A stretch of 64,000 bases of DNA from assembly GCA_963210315.1 (NCBI GenBank), contig OY723262.1:2108001-2172000 (forward strand), read 5' to 3'. Under the pieces are notes generated by a model. That model had not been told where the DNA came from and made no database searches. It saw nothing but the letters and a program-made list of their open reading frames with translations. Position 1 is the first letter of the stretch; each line of letters opens with the position of its first letter. This document shows positions 54,107 to 63,535 of the stretch, piece by piece. Made by a program: the position numbers and the translations under genes. The DNA is from Rhynchopus euleeides. Taxonomy: Eukaryota > Euglenozoa > Diplonemea > Diplonemida > Diplonemidae.

Positions 54107-54164
54107 GAACATATGCTCACTACCGTGGCCTCCGGCGGCTGGGGGGCTCCGCCCCCCAGACCCA
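54107..54164 (-). repeat. GC-rich hairpin core repeat, copy 7
   Basis: Reverse-complement core, slightly truncated after CCCCCCAGACCCA. Hairpin intact. Confidence 0.75.
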
Positions 54165-54246
54165 TCAGGTCAGGGAGTCCAACCACTCCAGTAGCCTCAG
54201 GCCTCAGGAGGACGCAGCCAACTCGCACAGAAGCTACGCCCACAAT

Positions 54247-54306
54247 GAACAGATGTTCACTACCGTGGCCTCCGGCGGCTGGGGGGCTCTGCCCCCCAGA
54301 CCCCCC
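54247..54306 (-). repeat. GC-rich hairpin core repeat, copy 8
   Basis: Reverse-complement core starting GAACAGATGTTCACTACCGT. GAACAGATGTTC is itself a near-palindrome. Hairpin intact. Confidence 0.8.
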
Positions 54307-54399
54307 AGCTAGCGTGTGCCCATGGCCACCCACCAGCCACGGCACCAAAAAGGTGGCCAATCGTCGACACTTTGACGCACAGTAAATGGCCCCCAATGA

Positions 54400-54546
54400 C
54401 TCAAAAAAAATGCGTCGAAACCCGCACCGAAGGCTGCCAGCGCTGCAGCACCTGAAGAACCTGCAGCACCTGCAGCACCTGAAGCGCCTGCACCCTCACT
54501 GACCCCGGAACAGCAAGAACTCCTTGAGTTTGGAGTCCCGGCATAG
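54400..54546 (+). pseudogene. Orphan Ala/Pro-rich coding fragment
   Basis: A 48-codon frame, open from a TGA at 54397 to TAG at 54544 and without an ATG, encodes a Lys/Ala/Pro/Glu-rich segment (AAPEEPAAPAAPEAPAP) ending SLTPEQQELLEFGVPA. It reads like a linker plus C-terminal tail of a real protein. It sits between two mobile elements with no gene attached. It could be a transduced or truncated 3' exon; a chance frame through a GCACCTGAA repeat is the alternative. Confidence 0.3.
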
Positions 54547-54679
54547 AGACAGAGAATGGCTGAGTAAATCAAAAAATGAGACCCCCCCCCCTTTTCACTA
54601 CGCACAAACTACGCAATATGGGGTCGTCAGGGGCACCAATTGAGAGAACAAGAAAAAAAACAAAAAAAACCATAAAAAA

Positions 54680-55057
54680 CATGGTATGACAAAGATCTTG
54701 CAAGAAATGTTAAGAAATCTCGAAATTTCTTAAGACGTCTTAATGTAATGCCGAAAGGGCTATTTCTTAAAGATTTCTTACTGATTTCTTAAGACGTGTT
54801 TCTTAATGCCTAGCATTTTAATGTCCATCATTCTGAAAAAGATCTTAAAAGATCTTTTTCAGAATGATGGACATTTTTAATGCTGGGAGATATGGAAATA
54901 ATGTCCATCATTTCATTAAGAAATCTTAAGAAATCCTGCATTTCTTAAAAATAATGGGGGTCATTAATTTAAGAAATTTAATGCAGCACCTGCATTAAGA
55001 CGTCTTAAGAAAGAAGTGAAAAGATCCTTTTCTTATTAAGACCTTTGTCATACCATG
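54680..55057. mobile_element. AT-rich MITE, 378 bp, perfect internal palindrome
   Basis: CATGGTATGACAAAG and CTTTGTCATACCATG are perfect 15-bp inverted ends, and AAAAAA lies on both sides. The interior is dominated by TTAAGAAATCTTAAG-like palindromes. A palindrome with arms of about 28 bp lies at about 54822-54877 (AATGTCCATCATTCTGAAAA, AGATCTT and complements). Composition is far more AT-rich than the surroundings. No coding capacity. Confidence 0.8.
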
Positions 55058-55477
55058 AAAAAATGGCCGATTTTTTGTGCCTTCTCCAAGGTGTTGATGG
55101 CTTGTTGGTGGCGAGGGGGACACGCGCAACAAACACAAAAATAAGGCACGGGCAAGGCTCAGCGCAAAGAAGGAGAAAGTATCGCTCAAAGGATCACCAC
55201 CCCCTACCCCCCCCCCCCCCTCCCTAACACCCCACCCCCCCCCCCCCCCATTTTTTCTGTGCACCTGGGATCTGACGCAAATGCCATCCCCCTCCCCACC
55301 CTGCCTGGAGATCATTCTTGCCCCCTTCCATTTCTGTTTCACTTCCCCCCACCCTGCCGATGCATTGTGCTGTACACCCTACACACCCCCGTCAGTTGGC
55401 ATTGCTGCCCACCCCCTCACCTCCACACACCCACCCCCACACCGATCTCCCCCGTCTCATCTAATCTCAAAAATCCA
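55058..55477. other. Upstream region of the kelch gene
   Basis: C-rich and pyrimidine-rich 420 bp, with C14 near 55209 and C16 near 55234. The kelch reading frame is open back to an ATG at 55259, but that part is Pro/His/Cys low-complexity and lacks the GC-ending codon pattern. I take it as 5' UTR and promoter. Confidence 0.5.
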
Positions 55478-56917
55478 ATGAGCAGCAATACACCAGCCCT
55501 CTCCACGCCTTGCATCTCCTGGACAGAGCCTGCCTTCTGGACCTGCTTCGACGGCGGCACTGTCGGGACGTCAAACGAAGGCGATGTGGGTTCCTGCCTC
55601 GGAGGGGATGCCAGCGACACCTTCCCTCCATATGACTCCTCCTCGGCCCGCCCCCACCCGCGCTGCTGCCACGCCGCAGTCTACGACAGGTGCACCGACT
55701 CTATTGTTGTCATCGGGGGCGGGATACTCAACCACCTTTTCGGAGATATATACCGCTACAGCGTTGGGGAGAGGACGTGGCACCGCTTCCACCTTACACA
55801 CCCTAGGGGACACCCCTTCCCCCCAATCCTGGGACACTCCGCTGTGACGGTGGGGCGCGCTGTGTATGTCTTTGGGGGCCGCAGCCAGCGGGCCGACACC
55901 CGGAGCGCATCCCTCCTCCAGATCAACCTCGAAACGCACTGCTGGAAGTATGTCAACACAACGGGCACACCCCACCTCCGCCAGGCGCACTCCGCATTTC
56001 TCTGGTCTCCTCCGACGGCCAGCCACCCTTCGATGTGGGTCTGCTTTGGGGAAAGCCTCGACCTCTCGGGGTGCTATCTGGATGACATGCACAGGCTGGA
56101 CCTGCGCAGCCTCGCCTGGGAGGAGGTGATCTGCAAAGGCCCCCGCCCCTCCGCCAGGGCAGGGCAGAGCGCGGCGGTGGATGCGGAGCAGGGGTATGTC
56201 TACGTCACGGGGGGGTGCGCCCGGCTCTGGCAGTGCGACCAATCCCTCTCCGATGTGTGGAGGTTCCACCTCGCGACGCAGACCTGGGCCCTCCTCCACA
56301 GCGGCACCGGCATCGGGGTCCCGGACGGGCGTGGGTCTCACTCCTCCTGGCTGACCGGGACCCGACTCTACCTTTTTGGAGGCGATGCGCCGGCAGCGTC
56401 TGCCGAAGGCGGTCTGCGCTATTTCAGCGACCTGTGGCAGTTCTGCCTGGAGGGGAGGGTGTGGGCGCAGGTGGTGGTGCCGGGTGACGTCCCCTCCTGC
56501 AGGTCGGGCCAGATCTCCGTGCCGCACAGCGACGGCGTGTTCTTCCACGGGGGGGAGCTGAAGGGGTGCGGCAGAGAGGAGGGGTGGGAGACCGACACTC
56601 ACCATGCCTACGACGATTCAGATCTCTACTACAACACGCGCTACAGCGGGGGGGTGTACCTCCTCAGCGTGTCGCACCCAGGGGTGCCTCTGTATGGCGC
56701 GGCCTGCCGGATGCTGGTGAGGATGGGGTGCGACGCGGCGTGCCCGCCTGCGGCGAGCTTTTCGAGGTTGCTGCGGGGTGTGCCCTTCAGGGTTGGGCAG
56801 CGGCTTGCATCCCTCTGCCCTGTGACATTCCAGAGGGGTGTTGCAGGGGAGCCCCCCGTCAAGAGGAGGCGGCGCCGTGGAAGCAGTGCAGTGGGGGCGG
56901 CCACCGAGGCGCCGTGA
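55478..56917 (+). CDS. Kelch-repeat beta-propeller protein
   Basis: 479 residues from the chosen ATG (sequence MSSNTPALS), single exon. Six kelch-type repeats: about 60-108 (VVIGGG..W), 115-160 (VYVFGGR..W), 165-220 (WVCFGES..W), 223-275 (VYVTGG..W), 283-335 (LYLFGG..W) and 340-400 (FFHGGE). GG pairs and the trailing Trp are in the usual places, giving a six-bladed propeller. The tail after about 410 has a hydrophobic helical patch and a basic cluster, KRRRRR (about 462-467), that could be a nuclear localisation signal. Kelch propellers bind proteins. With no BTB or F-box seen, the partner and process are unknown. An upstream in-frame ATG at 55259 would give 552 residues but adds only low-complexity sequence. 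The large frame on the other strand is a shadow. Confidence 0.9.
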   Translation: MSSNTPALSTPCISWTEPAFWTCFDGGTVGTSNEGDVGSCLGGDASDTFPPYDSSSARPHPRCCHAAVYDRCTDSIVVIGGGILNHLFGDIYRYSVGERTWHRFHLTHPRGHPFPPILGHSAVTVGRAVYVFGGRSQRADTRSASLLQINLETHCWKYVNTTGTPHLRQAHSAFLWSPPTASHPSMWVCFGESLDLSGCYLDDMHRLDLRSLAWEEVICKGPRPSARAGQSAAVDAEQGYVYVTGGCARLWQCDQSLSDVWRFHLATQTWALLHSGTGIGVPDGRGSHSSWLTGTRLYLFGGDAPAASAEGGLRYFSDLWQFCLEGRVWAQVVVPGDVPSCRSGQISVPHSDGVFFHGGELKGCGREEGWETDTHHAYDDSDLYYNTRYSGGVYLLSVSHPGVPLYGAACRMLVRMGCDAACPPAASFSRLLRGVPFRVGQRLASLCPVTFQRGVAGEPPVKRRRRRGSSAVGAATEAP

Positions 56918-56954
56918 TGTGCCGTGTTGTGGGAGGGGAGGGGGGGGGGGGTTA

Positions 56955-58106
56955 GGGGGGGGTCACTGCACCCAAAAAAAGCCTGTACATAGGCCAAATT
57001 TTGAGAATCGGGTTTTTGACCCTAAAAAGGTGATTCTGCTGGCAGAAAGTGCCCAATATGCTCCGGAAACTCATTTCCGCCCACTCCCAGGGGGTGGTAT
57101 GGCCCCGACGATGCCGTTTTTGTCGATGAATTTTTTTGTGACACCACTTGTACCTGGACTGCACCCCACAGGGCACGTCAACCAGAGCAAACACACCTCA
57201 ACCTGCCAGAGGCACAGAAGAGCTGGTGTTGCTGGTTTTCCTGAACCCGAATGGGTTCTCGGTGCCCTCCAGAGGTCAAAAGTCAAGCCAAAATGAGGTG
57301 CGAGCACAAGAATTGTTGTGGGAGAACCATGGTACAGATCGTGTCACATCTTGAGGGTGTTCCAGGGGAGCTCTCAGCAGCTGGGTCTGCGGCACGGCGC
57401 ATCCGTTGCCAGGGAGCGCGTCCTCGGGTGTGGTGCCATGCCTGTGATCATGTGGCACAGGGGCGCGACGCGAGAGTCCCTACACTGCCTCCTCTGACGG
57501 GGAGGCAGCTGACTGGAACAGGCACCTGGTACAGCAGGCACGAGTACAAAGGGCCAGAGGTACGCACAGCAGAATCAGCAGAAGCGCAAGCTTTCCCGTC
57601 TCCGCCTCCAGCCCCGACTTCAGATCGACGGCATGACGAGAGGACTCTGAGGACGCGCTCCATGGGAACGGATGCGCCGTGTCGCAGCTCAGTTGCTGAG
57701 AGCTCCCCTGGAACACCCTCAAAATGTGACACGATCTGTACCATGGTTCTCCCACAACAATTCTTGTGATCGCACCTCATTTTGGCTTGACTTTTGACCT
57801 CTGGAGGGCACCGAGAACCCATTCGGGTTCAGGAAAACCAACAACACCAGCTCTTCTGTGCCTCTGGCAGGTTGAGGTGTGTTTGCTCTGGTTGACGTGC
57901 CCTGTGGGGTGCAGTCCAGGTACAAGTTGTGTCACAAAAAAATTCATCGACAAAAACGGCATCGTCGGGGCCATACCACCCCCTGGGAGTGGGCGGAAAT
58001 GAGTTTCCGGAGCATATTGGGCACTTTCTGCCAGCAGAATCACCTTTTTAGGGTCAAAAACTCGATTCCCAAAATTTGGCCTATGTTTGACCCAGTGACC
58101 CCCCCC
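56955..58106. mobile_element. Fold-back element, 1152 bp, TA-flanked, GGGGGGGGTCACTG ends
   Basis: Arms of about 460-470 bp (56955-57425 and 57645-58106) are inverted and highly similar. Ends GGGGGGGGTCACTG and CAGTGACCCCCCCC lie next to TA (56953-56954, 58107-58108). The loop is about 220 bp. Length, arm plan and terminus match the fold-back at 37511-38658, although the arms themselves are unrelated by eye. It starts 38 bp after the kelch stop codon, so it may form part of that gene's 3' UTR. No supported gene inside. Confidence 0.8.
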
Positions 58107-58153
58107 TAGGCATACAGTGCAAACGATAATTATTATCGCACATATACCAGATA

Positions 58154-58479
58154 CCTGGGACCCCCCGTGTTTAAGTCCCCCCCCTGGAGGCGATTTTCGG
58201 CCGGGGGGGACTTAAACACGGGGGTGGCACAGTGGAGACCAAGAAGACCTCTTCCTCTGCTGTCGTAGGGGGGTAATTCCGGTCCGGATGGACTTTTGGC
58301 ACCCCACTTTTCGACTCTGACAGCACCTGGAGGGCCTAGGGGCCACCTGATGACCCTCCAGACCAGCTCACCCCCGTGTTTAGGTCCCCCTGTGTTTAAG
58401 TCCCCCCCCTGCCAGACCCCCAGGGGGGGACTTAAACACGGGGGTAAGGGGGGGGGACTTATACACGGGGGGTCCCAGG
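58154..58479. mobile_element. CCTGGGACCCC MITE, copy 1, 326 bp, TA-flanked
   Basis: CCTGGGACCCCCCGTGTTTA and TACACGGGGGGTCCCAGG are inverted ends next to TA (58152-58153, 58480-58481). The interior repeats CCCCGTGTTTAAGTCCCC and its complement several times. It is inserted in the ATTATCG element. Confidence 0.8.
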
Positions 58480-58481
58480 TA

Positions 58482-58638
58482 CGATAATTTTCGGAAAATT
58501 ATCGCATACGATAATTTATTATCGCATACGATAATCCATTATCGTATGATGCGATAATCCCATTATCGTATACGACCGGATACGATAATTATTATCGTAT
58601 GCGATAACATACGATAATCCCATTATCGTATGCGATAC
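58482..58638. repeat. ATTATCGTAT/ATACGATAAT palindrome array
   Basis: About ten closely packed ATTATCGTAT, GCATACGATAAT and CGATAAT half-sites, many joined as perfect palindromes. A smaller block lies at 59930-59975, and half-sites are at both element ends. The arrangement suggests multiple binding sites for one dimeric protein. Confidence 0.8.
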
Positions 58639-59981
58639 CCACCTGATTTTGCCCGAAACCAATCACCGAAATCTCCAGTTTACCACCGCCAAACGCCACC
58701 AAACCCCGCCAAGGGCCACAATCAGCCACAAAATAGAGATCACTACCATTCTCCCAGCCCCAGGAAGGGTAAGATGAGCCTGTGGGGTCCGGTGCTGCAG
58801 GCAGGGTACGCGTACTGGTCTGTGTCCGGGCTGCTGTGGTCATCGACAAGGCTGTGTGGTCTGTCCGAAGGAGGTGGATGGTGGTCTCCCTCAGGTGGAT
58901 CGCGTCTCTCCAATCCTGCATGGGCTCAGGTGTCTCCAGATGATCATCACCCCTTGCCTTGCTGTCGGTGAGGATGGCGCCCGAGCTCCGCCTTGTAGCG
59001 CAGCGGAGTCGTGCAGGTCAGGCAGGCTCCTTGAGGCCTCCGAGGTGATGTGCGCGCGCCACCCCGTGGTTCCTTGTAGAGTTGCAGACAGGTCCGTGCG
59101 CACGGTGGGAGCGTTCGTATCGCCCGTTCCGTGCCAGGTCCTGAAGAATACCTTTGGTTGAGTATTGCCTCTCTCGGGTTCAAACCCCATTCAAGGTCCT
59201 TCGCTATGTCATCACTGGTCGTCAGTCAGAGGGGAAGAACGGTGTTCCTCACTTTTTCACTGCTCACGGGAGCGAAGGCCAAGTCCAACATAAGTGGTAG
59301 CCTTGAAGAGAAATCTCCTGATCTCTCCAAACATTGCACCGAAGACCACACCTGCCTATCAGGTTCTTCCCCATCAGTCGAACAGTCTTTCTTGTTCATG
59401 TTCTGGGCAGGGTGCTCTGTCTCGGTCACCCCGACACCTGCTTCAACTAGGCTAGCCCAACGTCTTCCCTCAGTGTTCTCACAGGGGTGTCCTCAGTATC
59501 TGGGTCCCGACGGCAAGGCAGCGTACCAGTCGGCTTTGCGAACCCGCAACAGGCTGTACTGGTGGTTGCATACCGCCGCAAGTATGACCCTGTTGCTGCG
59601 TAGTCATGTTTTCCATGAAGTGGGGTGGCGACAGGGTGTAAGTCACGAGGGGAAGGGCATGTGGAACGGCCACTGCCCAATCCCCAGAGTCCTCTCCGCC
59701 CCACTGTGCCTGAAACTTCTTCAGACAGACATAGTGATGTGCATGTCATGGCACTATGTGTGTTGTGTCTCTGCTACCCATTTGTGAGGGACATTCTACA
59801 CTTCTGAGTGAAGCCCCCCGTCACCAATAATTCAAAGAAGCAAAAATGGCAGCTTCCGGCTCCACTTTTACCACTTTTTCAATGTGCTCTGGGCTGATTT
59901 CTGGTTTTCCGAAAATCTCAAAAAAATTATCGCACCATTATCGTATATTATCGTATACGATAATATACGATAATGGGAATA

Positions 59982-60345
59982 CCTGGGACCCCCCGTGTTT
60001 AAGTCCCCCCCCTGGAGGCGATTTTCGGCCGGGGGGGACTTAAACACGGGGGGGGCGGACCTAAACACAGGGGGGGCTTAAACACGGGGGTGGCACAGTG
60101 GAGACCAAGAAGACCTCTTCCTCTGCTGTCGTAGGGGGGTAATTCCGGTCCGGATGGACTTTTGGCACCCCACTTTTCGACTCTGACAGCACCTGGAGGG
60201 CCTAGGGGCCACCTGATGACCCTCCAGACCAGCCCACCCCCGTGTTTAGGTCCCCCTGTGTTTAAGTCCCCCCCCTGCCAGACCCCCAGGGGGGGACTTA
60301 AACACGGGGGTAAGGGGGGGGGACTTATACACGGGGGGTCCCAGG
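59982..60345. mobile_element. CCTGGGACCCC MITE, copy 2, 364 bp, TA-flanked
   Basis: Direct-orientation copy of 58154-58479, with TA at 59980-59981 and 60346-60347. It differs mainly by an extra block near 60045-60085 that repeats the CTTAAACACGGGG motif. The two copies give the host element a false look of long direct repeats. Confidence 0.8.
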
Positions 60346-60406
60346 TACGATAATAATTATCGTATGCGATAATAATTATCGTTTGCACTGTATGCCTAGG
60401 GGGGGG

Positions 60407-61692
60407 GGGTGTTGTTGGGGCGGGAGCGAATAGCCCCAGCGGCACAAAGGCAGAACTGTCTTCAAAGCTTCAAGACCCTGAAGGGTGGGGTTTCAAAAAG
60501 GCTGTTCAGAGGGGGGGGGGGGGGTTCCCCCCACCCCAGCATGACGAATGAAGGGAGATCATGCTGGTGCTTCTACTTCTACTTCAATACCCCACCCACC
60601 CACGCGTCTCAGAGAAATGCATTGCTCGTGTAGTAGAGGGTTTGGGGCACCGCACCGTACAGTTTGCGGCGCCCTTTCTCTCTTGCATTTTTATTTGCCT
60701 TTTCTTTCCTGTTGTGTGTCGATGGGGGGGGGGGGGGCGTTGGATCCCCGGCACTAAACAGGGGAAGGCGAGCGTTTCTTTGCGTGGTTTTGAAATGCGA
60801 GATCTGAATGGGGGGGTGGGGGATGTTTTTTCAGGCCTCCGCAGCCTCTGCCGATGTAGTGTGTGACCCGAGCCAAAAAAAAACAATCCCCTGCCCGAGT
60901 CAGATTCAAAAGATGATCTAGCGATACCTAGCGATGCATAGTTGCTGCTTTTGTGTGCTGTGCCACAGCGCTCCCACAGAGGAGATCGTGTTCTCCTGTT
61001 TACACTGCCTCCAGTCTCACCAGAGGCATCAGAGAGGGAACCACCCGCCCCACCCGTGACAGCAACGTGCCACAGCGTTTTGGATGTCTCACCATATTTC
61101 CCCTCGCCTTTTCCGCCCGCCCGCGTCTTGGCCCACTCTGAGTGGGAGATGCTGTTGGCGGCTTGTCCTTTTCCAGCCTGTCTTTCAACGCTGCTGTGCC
61201 TACACGCATAGGTGGGGCGGAGGGCAATGCCATAGCTGTGTGGCTCGTTGCCTTGTGTGCCCTCGAACATGTCGGGTTGCGAAAATCCTGATGTTTGCCC
61301 ACAATTGTCGGGTCCACCCCCCACCACAAACCCCCCCCTCCCCCCCCCACTCCCATTGCGCCATTTTTCCTTATATTTTTGCCGCTTGTGGCCATCGTGT
61401 GCCTCACACACCCAAGCCAACACCCCACAGGTGCATCCACGGCACACACCACCGTGAGTATTTTTTGGTATCAAACTCTCGGGTATCCATCCGTCCCCTT
61501 CGAACAGATAGAGACACCGCAACAGGAATAAAAAAAACTGCCCCTTCTGCGCTCAGCGCCGCAGCAAACAGCAGAGCACACACCCCCTGCCAGCGCCCGG
61601 AGGACAGCTTGGGAGCCAACGAGCCTTTGAGCTCTATATCCCGCTGCGCCACTCTTCTCCTCCTTGCTGCCTCTGCTGCCCGCTGCCGCACG
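60407..61692. other. Gene-free spacer and 5' region of the acidic protein gene
   Basis: No separate gene is supported. G14 lies near 60511 and G15 near 60723. The frame of the downstream gene is open back to 61084, but upstream of 61693 it lacks codon bias. Confidence 0.5.
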
Positions 61693-62184
61693 ATGCAGGC
61701 CGAGTCGCACTGCGTTGGGTTTGAGAGCGCCGTGCAGGATTGGTGCGACGGGATTGAGTCGTGGCTGGCGGAGGTGCAGCGCAGCGCCGACGGCACCCCG
61801 CCCGCGACTGTCCCCGTGACTGTGATCTGCGACCTGCCGTCGCTCTTCATGCCGTTTGCGAGAGAGCACCAGGAGATGTCCTTCCCCACCTGCAGCCCTG
61901 CGTCCTGCTGCGTCTCCGTGTCGGATGCGGAGAGCGACGAGGAGTTGGACATCGACGACGTCAACCTCGACAACTCAACGCCTCTGAGCGTGAACAGCTC
62001 TGAGTCGACCTGCACTCTCCCTAACAGCGAGCAGACTGTGGTTTCGCCCACTCTGGACCTGATGAAGCAGCACATGATTAAGCAGTACGCAGATGTGACG
62101 GGGATCAACTTCGATTCCGTGGTGATCACTCCGACTGCGTGGATCGATGACAACTACTCCGAAGACGACGCGGTCGCCATCTGA
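61693..62184 (+). CDS. Small acidic protein, function unknown
   Basis: 163 residues from the chosen ATG (MQAESHCVGFES). From this ATG the codons become strongly GC-ending, which decides the start over in-frame ATGs upstream (61084). N-terminal 1-60 could be helical (FESAVQDWCDGIESWLAEVQ). Residues 75-95 are very acidic (DAESDEELDIDD). The centre is Ser/Thr-rich. The C-terminus has a helix-like MKQHMIKQYADVTG and ends in NYSEDDAVAI. I recognise no family. The acidic Ser-rich middle has several S-D/E-x-E contexts typical of CK2 sites. Single exon, TGA stop, no close neighbour. Confidence 0.7.
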   Translation: MQAESHCVGFESAVQDWCDGIESWLAEVQRSADGTPPATVPVTVICDLPSLFMPFAREHQEMSFPTCSPASCCVSVSDAESDEELDIDDVNLDNSTPLSVNSSESTCTLPNSEQTVVSPTLDLMKQHMIKQYADVTGINFDSVVITPTAWIDDNYSEDDAVAI

Positions 62185-62705
62185 ATTCAAAAAAAAAATC
62201 TCAGAAAGAAATACCGACTTCCGAAGGGAGACCTTCGGAAGGCCACAACACAGATGCGCGCGTCTGGGTGTGGGGGTAGTGTATAGGAGAGTTGCTGTCT
62301 CTTGCGCCATGGCTGTCTCTGCAGTAGCCCGGGTCCCCCCCCCCCCCCCCCTTTCCCGACAGGTGAAGCACACTGTGTTGCGCTTGGGAGTGGGGAGGGG
62401 TGTTCTGGAGAGAGGCAGTCGTGTTGACATTAGCTGGGGGAAGTTCACCCGGCAGGGGAATACTACAGGGGGGGGGGTCGAGTGTATTGTGCTAAGTGCT
62501 GTTTGCTCGACTTCCCCACTCACCTCCCCCCCCCCCCCTGTAGCAAAGAACGAAAATCTAGTTGCCTCGGAAGGCGAACCGTCTTGACGATTTGATGTCC
62601 GTTCTTTTTATATTATTTGTTTTACTAGTTACGGGCGGCGGTGCCAAAAGCGAAAGCCGCGGAGTAGCGCACAAAAAAGAATCGTACGCCTCACTGCTTT
62701 TTGGG

Positions 62706-62788
62706 TGATGGGCTGCTGCGCTGGCCCCACCAAGCAGCCAGATCGACATGACGCGCGCAGGCACCGGACCCCTCTCCTGCAATAAAGT
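62706..62788 (+). repeat. SINE-like dispersed repeat, best copy
   Basis: GGGCTGCTGCGCTGGCCCCA, CCAAGCAGCCA, then GACGCGCGCAGGCACCGGAC and CCCTCTCCTGCAATAAAGTGG. Parts recur at 53764, 14138 and 14370. It ends near GTGGTATCACC. Confidence 0.45.
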
Positions 62789-63535
62789 GGTATCACCTTC
62801 ACCACTCCACATGGCTTTCACTGCCAAGAGACACGAGTGTGCTCAACGGACAAACGGGGCCCCGGTGGTTTCCTTTGCATTGGGGGGTTGGATATAGCCT
62901 TCTCCCTGACAGCGGGAAGGCGTGCGAAATTTTACTGTACCCCCCACCACCCCACCACCCACCCTTCACCTCCCCCCCCCCCCCCCTCCATGACTATCTC
63001 GCCGTAACATTTCGTTCTGGATATCCCTAACACTCTCCCTCCTCCCCCCTCCCCCCGTCCCTTCTTCCTGGATGAGCCTCAGAAGCACTTCACAAGCCGC
63101 TCGCTCGCACATACCCTTCCCCCCTACCCCCCACATCCCGCAGCAGAGCAGATGCAATGACGAGTCAACGATCTGCCTCACAGGATGCTCAAAATTCCTC
63201 GCCTGGAATGTGACCTGTGGCTCAGAATTCGTGATCTTGTTTCACCCCCAAGTGGAATGCGTGGCATGCCTGGGGGTGTGGTGTCGGAGCGACCCTTCCG
63301 CACCACCTCCCCCCCGCCCCCCCATATTGTCCAGTCCAGTTCCCTTTCTCTGCAAGCTTTGGTGCCCCTGATAACCGTTGATCGGATTACTCTCTGAGGA
63401 ATCTATGGAATGCCAAGGAATTCTCGAGGCTCTCTCCATGAGTGTTGAAGGCTCTCAAGAGAAAGACCTCACCGGAAAAAAAATCATCAGCCGCTGCGTA
63501 AAAACTACGTTTTGGCCAACTTGGAACAGCAGAGA

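Larger units (their letters stand above)
53985..54306 (-). mobile_element. GTCGAC-array element with hairpin-core dimer, copy 2
   Basis: Shorter copy of 49535-50030: three GTCGAC sites, the shared GTATGGTTTTGCAGGAAC, then cores at 54107-54164 and 54247-54306. The linker is shorter than in copy 1 and has a local duplication (GCCTCAGGCCTCAGG). Same orientation as copy 1, 4.4 kb away. Confidence 0.7.
58115..60390. mobile_element. ATTATCG-palindrome element, 2.28 kb, with nested MITEs
   Basis: Ends CAGTGCAAACGATAATTATT and its complement are perfect and flanked by TA (58113-58114, 60391-60392). The inverted match runs further out through GGCATA and CCCCCCTA, giving 40 bp perfect (58101-58140 with 60367-60406). 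CAGTGC...GCACTG ends plus TA suit Tc1/mariner. ATTATCGTATRCGATAAT palindromes occur in blocks at 58482-58638 and 59930-59975. Two copies of a CCTGGGACC MITE are nested near the two ends. The interior 58.65-59.8 kb has a 218-codon frame (59131-59787, plus) with no recognised domain. Confidence 0.75.

Noticed and set aside
55571..56605. Minus-strand 344-codon frame across the kelch gene
   Set aside because: The opposite strand carries six kelch repeats in the correct register, so this is a shadow.
59165..59195. tRNA-like GGTTCAAACCCC box
   Set aside because: The B-box-like string lacks an A box and cloverleaf at the right distance.
59131..59787. 218-codon frame in the ATTATCG element
   Set aside because: No codon bias or recognisable domain. 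It may be a decayed transposase but there is not enough to call it.
58150..60350. LTR retrotransposon with ~350-bp direct repeats
   Set aside because: The repeats have their own inverted ends and TA target duplications and differ in length. They are two MITE insertions, not LTRs.
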